DNA from: an uncultured Scytonema sp.
Lineage (GTDB): Bacteria; Cyanobacteriota; Cyanobacteriia; Cyanobacteriales; Nostocaceae
DNA: 37,612 nucleotides
Direction: 5' to 3'
NCBI GenBank assembly: GCA_937873135.1
Contig: CALMVQ010000128.1
Span: 1 to 37,612 of the forward strand
In this document: piece by piece, positions 25,314 to 35,319 of the stretch
Numbering within the stretch: position 1 is the first letter of the stretch
Layout: each line of letters begins with the position of its first letter
Notes under the pieces: generated by a model
Told to the model about the DNA's origin: nothing
The model's database searches: none
The model's input: the letters and a program-made list of their open reading frames with translations, nothing else
Program-made: the position numbers and the translations under genes

Positions 25314-26915
25314 ATGTTTTTATCAAAGATTCTCCGGTGGTTGCGTAGACGCGCAGCAGCTTTTCGTCATACATCGCTCAAATTATCTATGTGGAAAACC
25401 TTTTATATTAAACCAAACGAAATCGGAATCTTATATCATCGCAGCGACTTTAAGAAAATTTTGCAGCCTGGTACATATACTTATTTTGGTTGGCATTGGC
25501 AAGTAAAAACCTACGATCTTAACCAACCAGAAGCTCAGATTGAATACCTAGAACTGTTGTTGCGAAATCACTCTGACGAATTACAACGATATCTATTGAT
25601 TGTCAGAACCGCATTCAATCAAGCTGCTTTAGTACGCCAGGGTCAGAATTGGGTAAGCGTTGCACCAAATCAATTGCGAGCTTTTTGGCGTGGTTTTATT
25701 GAGGTAGAATCTTATCTGTTCAACTTGGAAGAAAGCTTGGAATTGCCGACTGAATTTGTGCAGCAAGTGCGTGCAGTTGCATTGCTTGGACTGAAAAAGT
25801 TCAAAATCTCAGAGTATGAGATTGGTTTACTGTACGTGCAAAATAATTTTGTCCGACCTTTAGAGCCAGGAGAGTATGCTTTTTGGTCTGTAGATAGGGA
25901 TGTGACAGTACGGACTCTCAGCCGTATTGTGCCTAACCCAGACTTTCCTCTGGAAGATGTACTAATTGAAAAACATCCCGAGTTTGTTGCTGCCTACTGT
26001 GAATCAGTGCAATTACTGACTAACCAAATTGCAATTGTGCGGTATCGAGGTAAAGTAATTTCTATTTTGTCACCCACAAGCCGCAAGCTGTTTTGGTTAG
26101 GTGTTGAGGTGGAAGTTATCGACATCAGCACCGATGCCAAGTTACAGTCTCCCTTAGTGGCTGAGTTGGTTTCGGGTTCGCCAGAAGTTTTATCCGAAAG
26201 TCGAAACTGTTTGCATCTTCGAGAAGTACCCCCTTCTCACGTTGGATTGCTGTACGTTAACCAAGAGTTTCAAGCACAACTTCAGCCAGGAGTTCATGCT
26301 TGGTGGTTGTTTGGACGCTCTTTTCAAACCGAAACAATCGACCTTCGACTACAAAGTATGGAAGTAACCGGTCAAGATATCCTTTCCAAAGATAAAGTAC
26401 CTCTGCGTTTGAATTTGACTGCAGGGTTCCGCATCCAAGATCCATTGAGGGCAAAAAATGGGTTGTCAGACATTTCGGGTTTCTTGTACAAAGAGCTACA
26501 GTTTGCTTTACGTGGTGCAGTTGGCGAACAAACCTTAGATTCTTTGTTAGAGGATAAGGGCGCAATTGATAGAAGTATATCTTCATACATTCGTCAGAAA
26601 ATCGCTGATTATGGAATTGAAGTAGATTCTGTCGGGGTGAAAGATATTATTTTACCTGGCGAGATTAAAACTATCTTGAGCAAGGTAGTCGAGGCAGAAA
26701 AAGCCGCTCAAGCAAACGTTGTTAGGCGTAGAGAAGAAACCGCCGCCACCCGCAGTATGTTGAACACTGCGAAAGTGATGGAGGATAACCCCGTCGCATT
26801 ACGTTTGAAGGAACTTGAAGTTTTAGAACGAATTGCGGAGAGGATTGACAAGATTCAAGTTAATGGGAGTTTGGATAGTATTTTGACGGATTTGATTCAA
26901 ATTAATCGGCAGTGA
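25314..26915 (+). CDS. slipin (SPFH/band 7) protein with repeated N-terminal modules
   Basis: A 533-aa protein. The C-terminal part (about 350-500) is an SPFH/slipin domain: VTGQDILSKDKVPLRLNLTAGFRI, YKELQFALRGAVGEQTLDSLLEDK, GIEVDSVGVKDIILPGEIKTIL, then a charged helix EAEKAAQANVVRRREETAATRSMLNTAKVM. Before it, the module EIGILY...LQPGTY recurs: EIGILYHRSDF (36-), EIGLLYVQNNF (169-), HVGLLYVNQEF (309-); units 1 and 2 also share a second half with R-x-FW-x-G. No N-terminal membrane hairpin is visible. SPFH proteins organise membranes or oligomeric cages; some slipins sit in RNA-repair loci. Start uncertain: an ATG at 25389 (MWKTFYIK) is an alternative; neither has a good ribosome-binding site. 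Confidence 0.85.
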   Translation: MFLSKILRWLRRRAAAFRHTSLKLSMWKTFYIKPNEIGILYHRSDFKKILQPGTYTYFGWHWQVKTYDLNQPEAQIEYLELLLRNHSDELQRYLLIVRTAFNQAALVRQGQNWVSVAPNQLRAFWRGFIEVESYLFNLEESLELPTEFVQQVRAVALLGLKKFKISEYEIGLLYVQNNFVRPLEPGEYAFWSVDRDVTVRTLSRIVPNPDFPLEDVLIEKHPEFVAAYCESVQLLTNQIAIVRYRGKVISILSPTSRKLFWLGVEVEVIDISTDAKLQSPLVAELVSGSPEVLSESRNCLHLREVPPSHVGLLYVNQEFQAQLQPGVHAWWLFGRSFQTETIDLRLQSMEVTGQDILSKDKVPLRLNLTAGFRIQDPLRAKNGLSDISGFLYKELQFALRGAVGEQTLDSLLEDKGAIDRSISSYIRQKIADYGIEVDSVGVKDIILPGEIKTILSKVVEAEKAAQANVVRRREETAATRSMLNTAKVMEDNPVALRLKELEVLERIAERIDKIQVNGSLDSILTDLIQINRQ

Positions 26916-26957
26916 TTTGGCGATCGCGTATACTAAACCGCCCACTTCAAATATTAG

Positions 26958-27857
26958 CGCGATGAGCTTGAATCGATCGCCACAATTCACCGTGCTTTAG
27001 AACTCGGTGTCACACTGCTAGATACGGCTGATATGTACGGTCCCTTCACAAATGAACAATTGGTGGGCAAAGCAATCCGTGATCGTCGAGATCAGGTTGT
27101 GCTAGCCACAAAATTCGCTAACGTCCGTAGCACCGATGGTCAGTTTTTGGGCGTGAGCGGCAAACCAGAATATGTGCATCAAGCCTGTGATGCTTCATTG
27201 CAACGCTTGGGAGTTGATGTAATTGACCTTTACTATCAGCATCGGGTTGATCCAACGGTGCCGATTGAAGAGACCATCGGGGCAATGGCAGAACTGGTAC
27301 AGCAGGGCAAAGTCCGCTATATTGGTATGTCCGAAGCGGCTCCCGCCACAATTCGACGGGCACATGCAGTTCACCCGATTACTGCCCTGCAAACGGAATA
27401 CTCCCTGTGGAGCCGTGATCCAGAAGATGAGATTTTGCCGACTGTGCGCGAGTTAGGCATTGGTTACGTGGCTTACAGCCCACTCGGTCGTGGATTTCTC
27501 TCAGGGCAGTTCACCAATCCAGAAGATTTTGCTGAAGATGACTATCGCAGAAATTCACCGCGATTTCAGGGCGAGAATTTCTACTTGAATTTGCAACTTG
27601 TAGAACAGGTGAAAGCGATCGCAAAAGAAAAAGGCGTGACACCTAGCCAACTTGCCTTAGCGTGGCTACTTGCTCAGGGCAATGACATTGTGCCGATTCC
27701 GGGTACTAAGCGGCGGAGCTACCTGGAAGAAAACATTGCTGCAACTGACATTATACTGACTCTTGAAGAGTTGAACCGAATTGAAGCGGTTGCTCCCAAA
27801 GGAAGCGCCGCTGGATCTCGGTACGCTGAACAGCAAATGAAAGCGCTCAATCATTAA
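26958..27857 (+). pseudogene. aldo/keto reductase, 5'-truncated
   Basis: From [29 protein letters not shown] the frame matches AKR-family oxidoreductases (the catalytic Asp and Tyr are in [49 protein letters not shown] and [14 protein letters not shown] follow to a full C-terminus). A stop codon TAG at 26955 precedes, and the normal ~30-residue N-terminus with its first beta strands is missing. Initiation at the Met of DMYGP (27033) would lose the catalytic Asp strand, so it is probably dead. It follows the slipin gene closely; likely inserted or deleted at 26.95 kb. Confidence 0.8.
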
Positions 27858-28872
27858 AGCCTTCTTTCTTCGCTCTCTCCTTTTCCTGTTGAATTTTTTC
27901 CAGTTCCTTGAGCAATTGAATCACATAAATCTCAAATTTTCTATTTCGTTTTTCAACTGATTCAATCGCCAGTCTATTAAAAAGATTGAGGACATCATTT
28001 CCCAATTGAATACCTAGAGGTCTTAAATGTCTACCTTCTAAAGTTATTGAAAAATCTCTTGGTGGTTTCTTCAGAATATTAATAAACCACTTACAGGTTG
28101 ATTTAGCAATATTATCTGACTGGAAACAAATTAACCCCAGGAGATTAAATAGATCGCTCTCCCTGATTAAGTCATAGGTTTGTTCAGGAGTTGGTTTCAC
28201 ACCCCAGCCAATCTCATCGAGCAAATTCGCTAAAAATTGAGGTCGAATTGCGCTGGCCGTGCCAGTAATATCAGGAGCTAATAGGATAGATCTCTGCCCT
28301 TTGATAAAGGTGCTAGCAATTTTAACATCACGGTTCACGTAAACGTGTATTAGTTTGCGAACTTCAACAACTTTTTGCGTCAGATCATCAATCAGGATGC
28401 TAATGTCTGCAATGATACTTTGGATCTGTGGCTCATCCGCAGTCTTAGACAGCAGTTTCCGAATCAACTGTTCTCTATCTTGAGGTTCATTGGGTAGCGC
28501 ACTAAATGCTTCTAACAGGCAGATATATTTACAGCCAAGGCTATGTCCAATCCAAGAAAAGTTCTGATCATCTAGATACGCTTCATAATCATAGCCCTCC
28601 TCGCTTGCCATCCTTACAAGCTCTGGCAGAATTTCATACTGTTCTCTGATGAGAAAACCAGCTTCTTGATAATGGTTAAAAGTAAAATTAAACGGCAGGA
28701 GGATAATTGTATACCCCTGCTCGAATAAACACTGAAGTAGATAGCGATAGAAAAGCATGGGGCCAAACGTACCAAAAAAAGCCCCTGCAATGAATTGAAT
28801 TACGCCTTTAGGTTGTGGATGAAGTGCAACCCAACTATGAGAAACTGGTTTAAATCTCAGCTTGATATTCAT
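27847..28872 (-). CDS. DUF1350 family, alpha/beta-hydrolase-like
   Basis: A 341-aa protein resembling the cyanobacterial/plastid DUF1350 family. [49 protein letters not shown] in the first 70 residues, a GHSLGCKY nucleophile elbow (Ser in [10 protein letters not shown]), and a C-terminal Lys/Glu coiled coil. Function unknown. The start MNIKLRF is chosen over an ATG 66 nt upstream as typical for the family. Its 3' end overlaps the aldo/keto reductase stop by 11 bp tail to tail. Confidence 0.8.
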   Translation of the reverse strand: MNIKLRFKPVSHSWVALHPQPKGVIQFIAGAFFGTFGPMLFYRYLLQCLFEQGYTIILLPFNFTFNHYQEAGFLIREQYEILPELVRMASEEGYDYEAYLDDQNFSWIGHSLGCKYICLLEAFSALPNEPQDREQLIRKLLSKTADEPQIQSIIADISILIDDLTQKVVEVRKLIHVYVNRDVKIASTFIKGQRSILLAPDITGTASAIRPQFLANLLDEIGWGVKPTPEQTYDLIRESDLFNLLGLICFQSDNIAKSTCKWFINILKKPPRDFSITLEGRHLRPLGIQLGNDVLNLFNRLAIESVEKRNRKFEIYVIQLLKELEKIQQEKERAKKEGFND

Positions 28873-29113
28873 ATTATCTATTATCTCGCAACGTGACAAA
28901 CTTAGAACACTACAGTGAATTGAATCGAAATAACACAAAACAAGTAGTTTTGATAGCTGCTCAAAGTTTAATGTTTTTAGTTCAACATCTTAGGTCATAG
29001 TTCAAAGACTCTGCAACACTTCCAGAAATCTCTGTAGGCTGCGCTATAGCGCAGCCGTAACGCACCATTATTGACAACTTTGGTGTGTCAAACACACCAA
29101 AGTTATTATTCCT
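28873..29113. other. spacer upstream of the DUF1350 gene
   Basis: AT-rich, no gene seen. A palindromic stretch TTTGGTGTGTCAAACACACCAAA around 29078-29101 can form a hairpin (TTTGGTGTG/CACACCAAA). Confidence 0.5.
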
Positions 29114-29278
29114 TTATAGTGTGGGAATAAAAATTACCTGCCCAGGTATAATCACATTTGGATCAGGTCCAATCACATCTTTATTAGCCTCGTAAATTAC
29201 ATTAAACTTATTGCCATCTCCGTAAGCTTTCTCAGCTATTGAGAATAAAAAATCGCCTTGTTGCACGCAATTCTCGCT
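29114..29278 (-). pseudogene. LysM domain remnant
   Basis: On the minus strand the sequence reads CVQQGDFLFSIAEKAYGDG, then FNVIYEANKDVIGPDPNVI and PGQVIFIPTL with a stop at 29114, a complete C-terminal LysM motif (peptidoglycan binding). Upstream the frame has no start and no recognisable domain, so only the tail of a larger gene remains. A decayed cargo gene of the nifD element. Confidence 0.75.
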
Positions 29279-29717
29279 TTCCTTCTGTATCTTTAATAGA
29301 TGGAAGCAAAATGAACTTATGCACTTTCCCTCTGATTTTTTACAGACTTCGCGCTCTGGCGATGCCTACGGCTGGCTACGCCAACGCATATATTAAAACC
29401 ATTATTTAGAATAAGCTTCAGGCATTTTTGGTTGGGCACAATGCTTCCATGTATAAATCTGGGTGAAAACTGTAAAAGTTGAAGACACAGATCCCCGGCA
29501 ACTATACGCGAAGTCGGGGATCTTTTTTTTCACGAATGATTTAGGACTGCTATAGATCTTAAAATTTAGTCTAATAAAATATCAATCAGAAAAGTTTTTA
29601 AATTTACAGTTTTTCTGGAGCGCAGATTTAATTTAATCCGCAAAACTAGGCAGAATCAGGTTTTTGTCTGGCTCATCCTCAAAAAGATCTGAGCATTCGG
29701 CAATTTGATAATTCATA
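29279..29717. other. right end of the nifD element, non-coding
   Basis: No gene seen. Contains a GACTTCGCGCTCTGGCG repeat near 29345-29390, the CCCCGAC stem-loop with T8 (29489-29530), and AT-rich DNA to the right subterminal repeat at 29718. Confidence 0.55.
29489..29530 (+). terminator. Rho-independent terminator-like hairpin
   Basis: AGATCCCCGGC / GTCGGGGATCT stem (one mismatch) with a 13-nt loop, followed by eight Ts (29523-29530). It would stop plus-strand transcription inside the element before it opposes nifD. Confidence 0.6.
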
Positions 29718-29736
29718 TTTAGGCTAGAAATAGGCT
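29718..29736 (+). repeat. right subterminal direct repeat of the nifD element
   Basis: TTTAGGCTAGAAATAGGCT, 17 of 19 identical to 22752-22770, same orientation, 63 bp inside the right core. Candidate arm site for the recombinase. Confidence 0.55.
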
Positions 29737-31191
29737 CTTTTTTATTCTTCCGCTAAAAAAACTTGCTCTACCTGACTTTGAAGCACGATTGCTAAGTTCG
29801 GAGTAATCCCAAGAGTGCATTTGACGGAAAGGAAGACCCATCTTTTGGAAGACGTACTTCTCTTTCACACCAGAGGCGATCAAGTCGGGTTTGAGTGCCT
29901 TGACGATTTCCTCGAACTCGTAGGCGGTAACGTCGTCGTAAATGATCGTGCCGTTTTCAATGTATTCGGTGGTACGTTTGTAGTCGTCGTTATGAGCAAA
30001 CTCATAACCAGTACCAACCATCTTCATACCCAAATCTAGAAACGCGGGGACGACGTGGCGAGGACGCAAACCACCAACCATCATGGCGACAGTCTTGCCT
30101 TCCAGACGTGGACGATATCTCTCAAGAATCACGTCCATTGTTGGCTGGTACTTGGCGATGACTTTCTCAGCATTTGCTTGGATCTTCTCGTCAAATTTGG
30201 AAGCGATTTCCCGTAAGGATTCAGCAATCTTGGTAGGACCAAAGAAGTTGTATTCCAACCAGGGTATACCGTAAGCTTCTTCCATGTGACGGCTGATGTA
30301 GTTCATCGACCGGTAGCAGTGAATCAGGTTCATCTTCACATTTGGTGTCATCAACATCTCGTTGATGGTGCCATCACCTGACCACTGGGCAACAACGCGC
30401 AAGCCGAGTTCTTCTAAGAGGATGCGGCTTGCCCAAGCATCACCACCGATGTTATAGTCACCGATGATTGCTATGTCGTAGGGAGTAGACTCGAAGTTCA
30501 ATGTCCCGTCTTTCTTAGCCTGATCAGCTCTTGTAAATACCCAGTCACGAACCATGTCGTTAGCAATGTGGTGACCTAAGGATTGGGAAACACCCCGGAA
30601 ACCTTCGCAACGCACGGGAACAACCGGCTTGTCAATCTCTTTTGATGCTTTTCTCGCGACAGCTTCGATGTCATCCCCAATTAGACCGATGGGACATTCT
30701 GATTGAATTGAAACACCACGGTTTAGAGGGAAGAGTCCATCGAGTTCTTCGATCAGCTTTAAGAGTTTTTTGTCACCACCGAACACAATATCCCGTTCTT
30801 GGAAGTCGGAAGTGAAGTGCATGGTACCAAAGGTGTCAATACCTGTGGTGCCAATGTAGTAGTTACGACGACCAGACCAGGACCAGTAACCGCAACCTAC
30901 GGGACCGTGGCTGATGTGGATCATGTCTTTGATTGGACCCCAAACCACACCCTTCGATCCAGCGTAAGCACAACCACGAGCCGTCATCACACCAGGAAGT
31001 GATTTGATGTTAGACTTAACACCGCAATCGGACTTGCCTTCTTCATATACGTTCAGGTGCTTTTCCCGCTTTTTCTTAGCTTTATCGGGGTAAGCGTCGA
31101 GAACTTCTTTAATTACTTCTTTTCTTTCTTGAACGATGTTTGCTTGGTCAGCATTATCTAAGTCTAAAGTTTCTTTGTCTGGAGGTGTCAT
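29719..31191 (-). CDS. nifD: 5' part of nifD (NifD N-terminus) with element read-through
   Basis: Encodes 464 residues of the MoFe protein alpha subunit up to MHSWDYS, then 26 element-derived residues ([10 protein letters not shown]...) before a stop at 29719. P-cluster Cys are in [21 protein letters not shown] and [12 protein letters not shown]; the FeMo-cofactor Cys is in [10 protein letters not shown]. The cofactor His lies in the detached 3' fragment, so this form cannot be active. It follows nifH by 128 bp. The N-terminus is slightly longer than typical ([14 protein letters not shown] insertion). Confidence 0.96.
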   Translation of the reverse strand: MTPPDKETLDLDNADQANIVQERKEVIKEVLDAYPDKAKKKREKHLNVYEEGKSDCGVKSNIKSLPGVMTARGCAYAGSKGVVWGPIKDMIHISHGPVGCGYWSWSGRRNYYIGTTGIDTFGTMHFTSDFQERDIVFGGDKKLLKLIEELDGLFPLNRGVSIQSECPIGLIGDDIEAVARKASKEIDKPVVPVRCEGFRGVSQSLGHHIANDMVRDWVFTRADQAKKDGTLNFESTPYDIAIIGDYNIGGDAWASRILLEELGLRVVAQWSGDGTINEMLMTPNVKMNLIHCYRSMNYISRHMEEAYGIPWLEYNFFGPTKIAESLREIASKFDEKIQANAEKVIAKYQPTMDVILERYRPRLEGKTVAMMVGGLRPRHVVPAFLDLGMKMVGTGYEFAHNDDYKRTTEYIENGTIIYDDVTAYEFEEIVKALKPDLIASGVKEKYVFQKMGLPFRQMHSWDYSELSNRASKSGRASFFSGRIKKSLFLA

Positions 31192-31319
31192 ATTCTGTCT
31201 CTGTAGTTCTTTAGGATCTGGGAATAGGGAACTCGTCGTCCCCTCAGAGGTTGGGGGAGATGAAAGGTAAGGAAAAAGGTAAGATATGGTGTTATTTCCT
31301 TTTTCCTTTAAGTGGGGAG

Positions 31320-32081
<762 letters not shown>

Positions 32082-32113
32082 TTAACAAAGGAGTCAGTAC
32101 AGAATGAGCATTT

Positions 32114-33484
32114 ATGCGAGCAGGTTACGTCAGAGTCTCCACAAGGGAACAAGATGAAGGGAATGCTTTAGAGCAACAGACAGCCCGTGTCGAGAAGGCA
32201 GGCGCTGCCTTAATATTCTCAGATGTTGAAAGTGGGCGATCAGACAAACGGAAGGAATTTAACAAAATGCTTGCCATGTGCAAGCTGGGAAAGATTACTG
32301 AAGTTGTGATCACTCGTATTGACAGATTAGCAAGGAGTGTGATTACTATCCATCGGACGCTTGTAGCTCTCGAAGAGTATAAGGTTAAATTAATTGTCTT
32401 GGATGCTCCCGTTGACACAACATCGCCTTTTGGGTGGTTCTCTGTCAATCAAATGGCAGGTTTGGCGGAATTTGAATCGAGATTACTTTCGGAGCGAATT
32501 AAGCACGGGTTGAACTATTTCCGCGAACAGAAGAAAGCTAGCCCGCGTCCCCCTTTTGGATATCGACGGGTTGACGAAAAGTATGCACCCAATATGACGT
32601 TGCACGAATCTGGTAAGACTCACTGGGCGATCGCATCGGAAATCATCGACCATTTTTTATCTGGCAACGCTACATTAAGAAGTACGGCAAAATATGTCCT
32701 AGACACTTACGGGATTTCATGGACAGCAGCAGGACTGAGGTATTGGATGACCAATCCAGTTTTACAAGGAGATACTGTATACAATATGCATGGGAACTTA
32801 AATAATCCCCAAGCGTGGGAGATACACGAGTGTACCCATCAGGCTTTGATTTTAAAAGCGAAATATAAAGTTATATTGAAGAAGTTGGAAGATAACAAAA
32901 CAAAATATAGCTATGGCAACAATAAGAACAGTAACAAAGAGCCTCTTCCTTTAATTGGTCAAATCATTTGTGGAGATTGCAAATACAAATGTTTCTGCTT
33001 GAACCGTAAGTGGAAGACTTACAGAGTTCGCTGCAAAAAACACGAAAACTTAGGCGACTTGTTTTGTAAAAATAGAGTCAGCACTTATTTAGAAGACATC
33101 ATCAGTGCAGTAGATATTTCCCTGGTAGAAAGGTATGAAGATATACAGAAATACACATTAGCAAATTTATCGTCCTCTAGAGAAGATGATCCTGAGCTAA
33201 TCGCTAGGCAAGAACAACTAAAATCGCTGAGACTGTTGCCTCAAAACCCGATCATACAAAATGCAATTGAACAAACCTTATTAGAAATACAGGTACTCAA
33301 GCAAAGAGAGGTTGTAGCAAAGCAGGTAAGCACTGAATTGGTAAAAGTACTAACGACTTGCTTTGATGACATTGGATATTGGAACGAATTATCTTGGCCA
33401 GATAAACAAGCGATCTACAAAGAATTAGTCAATTACGTGAAAGTTCTCAATGGCGAGATACTAGAAATTAAGCTACTTGTATAG
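32114..33484 (+). CDS. serine recombinase of the XisF type, likely nifH-element excisase
   Basis: A 456-aa large serine recombinase. The resolvase domain starts AGYVRVSTREQDEGNALEQQ with Ser9 as nucleophile, followed by VVITRIDRLARSV and NQMAGLAEFESRLLSERIKHGL; the recombinase domain has PRPPFGYRRVDE and LRYWMTNPVLQGDTVYN; a zinc-ribbon-like CGDCKYKCFC and later Cys pairs, then a coiled coil (295-420). XisF of the fdxN element is of this class. It begins 37 bp inside the nifH break. No good Shine-Dalgarno near the ATG; an AAGGAG lies about 20 nt upstream. Confidence 0.9.
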   Translation: MRAGYVRVSTREQDEGNALEQQTARVEKAGAALIFSDVESGRSDKRKEFNKMLAMCKLGKITEVVITRIDRLARSVITIHRTLVALEEYKVKLIVLDAPVDTTSPFGWFSVNQMAGLAEFESRLLSERIKHGLNYFREQKKASPRPPFGYRRVDEKYAPNMTLHESGKTHWAIASEIIDHFLSGNATLRSTAKYVLDTYGISWTAAGLRYWMTNPVLQGDTVYNMHGNLNNPQAWEIHECTHQALILKAKYKVILKKLEDNKTKYSYGNNKNSNKEPLPLIGQIICGDCKYKCFCLNRKWKTYRVRCKKHENLGDLFCKNRVSTYLEDIISAVDISLVERYEDIQKYTLANLSSSREDDPELIARQEQLKSLRLLPQNPIIQNAIEQTLLEIQVLKQREVVAKQVSTELVKVLTTCFDDIGYWNELSWPDKQAIYKELVNYVKVLNGEILEIKLLV

Positions 33485-33623
33485 TCAGCTTTTTGTATTC
33501 GTCGTCAAAGTCTTCAGGCTTCAATGCCATCAGCCGTTTTCTTATAGCTGAGTCTAAGTGGCGAATCTTGTAATACCTTTGAGCGGTGCGAAGTAGTACT
33601 TGTGCTGCTGTTTCTTTCTGCAT
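33468..33623 (-). CDS. small basic protein (51 aa), antisense to the recombinase end
   Basis: A 51-codon frame, MQKETAAQVLLRTAQRYYKI then RHLDSAIRKRLMALKPEDF and DDEYKKLTIQVA, overlapping the last 17 nt of the recombinase gene tail to tail. Composition is helical and basic with plausible codon use. It might be an accessory factor (the fdxN element needs small proteins XisH and XisI), but I see no similarity to either. Could still be chance. Confidence 0.4.
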   Translation of the reverse strand: MQKETAAQVLLRTAQRYYKIRHLDSAIRKRLMALKPEDFDDEYKKLTIQVA

Positions 33624-34004
33624 AGCTATTGAAGCAAAATCCTTGTCTTTATACTAAATTTGAGCGGTGAAGACTTCTGTTAACTGCAAGCGCTTCAGGC
33701 TAAGATTCCCGACTTCGTAAGAGTTGTCGGGAATCTTATATTGCTAAAAATCCCACCGTCGTTTTAGTGCAATTCAAGAATAAACATTTGCTAAAACATC
33801 TGCGGTAGCGTAAGTTGCGATCGCACTCTTATCAAAATGTTCCCCATGAGCCAAATGCCACAAGTCGGTTTTGATATGCGTAAAACTCCCGCTTCAGTGC
33901 AGCCAGCCCCATTTTGTTGGTGATTACAGGAATTGTTCGTAATCCTATCAATATCAATATTTCCCTGAAGGAAAGGAACGGAAAATACTTGATTAAAACA
34001 TCCT
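33624..34004. other. spacer between recombinase module and MFS gene
   Basis: Contains a perfect 13-bp hairpin, TAAGATTCCCGAC (33701-33713) with GTCGGGAATCTTA (33726-33738). Towards 33800-33960 the minus strand reads TIPVITNKMGLAALKREFYA..., which could be a gene remnant, with no family I can name. Confidence 0.5.
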
Positions 34005-35309
34005 CTAAGCATCTGGCAGTTCCGACTCGACAAATCTTAGAGGGGGATATTGGTAGGCAACAACTGTTGTTATCATGGTGAGGATTCCTATGATGATGAA
34101 TAATAAACCAATACCTCGACCTGGTCCGACGCCAATGATTTGTCCTATGCTTCCAGCCAAAGGACTGTTGGTAGCCATTAGAGGCTCAAAGATGTGGTCA
34201 GCTAAAGGTGCGGTGATCGCATAGCTAAGTGGTAGGGATGCCCCAGCCAAGGCTGTATTTAAGGCGAAAACCCTTCCCTGAATAGCAAGCGGCACTTTCT
34301 TTTGAAAGATAACTATGGTGGAACCGTTAATCAGTGGCAGACCAACGAAGAAGAGGAAACTAGCAGTGGCAAACAGTAGAATAGAGGGGCGTAACCCGGC
34401 GACTAGAATGCACAGTCCGCCTAGCAGCATAAAGCCAAACATTCTGTTAATCTGGTGCTGTCCTCCCCCCCAGGTACCCATTACTAGACTACCAACCAAC
34501 ATGCCGATACCGCTAATAGACAGAATTGTTCCAAGTACAGCAGGTGAGGTGAAGGATAGCACCAGCGGTGTGGTTAACACGCTAACGGCTCCCAACAGAA
34601 AGTTGCTGGCAGCAAAAAAAATGAGTAGCCCTAATAATCCAGGTCTTTTCGTGATGTAGGAAAATCCATATGCAGCCTCGCTAAGTAATGAACCTTTCCC
34701 CAGTTTTTTTGCTCCGGTAGTCTTAATGTCCGGAAATCGGGCTAAAAGCAGGGTGAAGATGGCGCATAGGAAGCTGGTAAAATCGAGGAGAATAACCCCT
34801 TGAAGTTGGATGCTTACCACTAGTAAACCTCCTAACACAGGTGAAATCAGCTGGGCAAGGGCTTGCCCCAGTTGGATCATCCCACTGGCGCGACTAAGAT
34901 GTTGCGGTGGTACTAGCTGAGTAGTGGCGGCAGTATAAGCTGGCAATTGGAAGGCATTGAAGGTATAACTGATAGCAGTTAACAAGTAAATATGCCACAT
35001 TTCCAAGCGATGGATGGCGAGTAGGAGGGCGATCGCCACAATACTCACAGCAGCACCAGAATTACTGACAATCATACAAGAGCGGCGATTCCAACGGTCT
35101 ACCAACGCACCAGCCAAGGGAGAGATGGCGATGCGCGGTATAGTTGCGAATAGCGAAATGAGGGCTAAGTCAGTGGCTGACCCAGTGCGCTGATATACCC
35201 AGATACCCAAGGCAAAGCTAGTGAGGCCCGAGCCGATCACGGAGATGATCTCTCCAAACCAAATGACAATGAACAGATGCATTCCTATAGTTGTTGAATG
35301 TTGCGCCAT
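34005..35309 (-). CDS. MFS efflux transporter
   Basis: A 434-aa membrane protein with about 12 hydrophobic segments and the MFS motif A-like GALVDRWNRRS between helices 2 and 3; similar to macrolide/siderophore exporters of the MefA/EntS type (IGSGLTSFALGIWVYQRTGSATDLALISL at the start). The ATG giving MAQHSTTIG is chosen because GAGG overlaps the NRPS stop codon 8 nt before it; an earlier ATG would lie inside the NRPS gene. Directly downstream of the NRPS and probably exports its product. Confidence 0.9.
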   Translation of the reverse strand: MAQHSTTIGMHLFIVIWFGEIISVIGSGLTSFALGIWVYQRTGSATDLALISLFATIPRIAISPLAGALVDRWNRRSCMIVSNSGAAVSIVAIALLLAIHRLEMWHIYLLTAISYTFNAFQLPAYTAATTQLVPPQHLSRASGMIQLGQALAQLISPVLGGLLVVSIQLQGVILLDFTSFLCAIFTLLLARFPDIKTTGAKKLGKGSLLSEAAYGFSYITKRPGLLGLLIFFAASNFLLGAVSVLTTPLVLSFTSPAVLGTILSISGIGMLVGSLVMGTWGGGQHQINRMFGFMLLGGLCILVAGLRPSILLFATASFLFFVGLPLINGSTIVIFQKKVPLAIQGRVFALNTALAGASLPLSYAITAPLADHIFEPLMATNSPLAGSIGQIIGVGPGRGIGLLFIIIGILTMITTVVAYQYPPLRFVESELPDA

Positions 35310-35319
35310 CTTTGATTCC

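Larger units (their letters stand above)
22655..29806. mobile_element. nifD excision element (~7.14 kb)
   Basis: Bounded by direct repeats CGGAGTAA at 22655-22662 and 29799-29806, spacing 7144 bp. The right copy carries the full 11-bp core known from Anabaena (CGGAGTAATCC), the left copy reads CGGAGTAACTC. Joining at the shared bases regenerates SWDYSGPYHG in frame. Encodes xisA next to the left end, then tRNA-like sequences, a slipin, a truncated aldo/keto reductase, a DUF1350 protein and a LysM remnant. Such elements are removed from the chromosome in differentiating heterocysts. Confidence 0.95.

Noticed and set aside
33791-34033. 80-codon minus-strand frame overlapping the MFS 3' end
   Set aside because: Overlaps the transporter's last codons and shows no family; at most a remnant of another gene.
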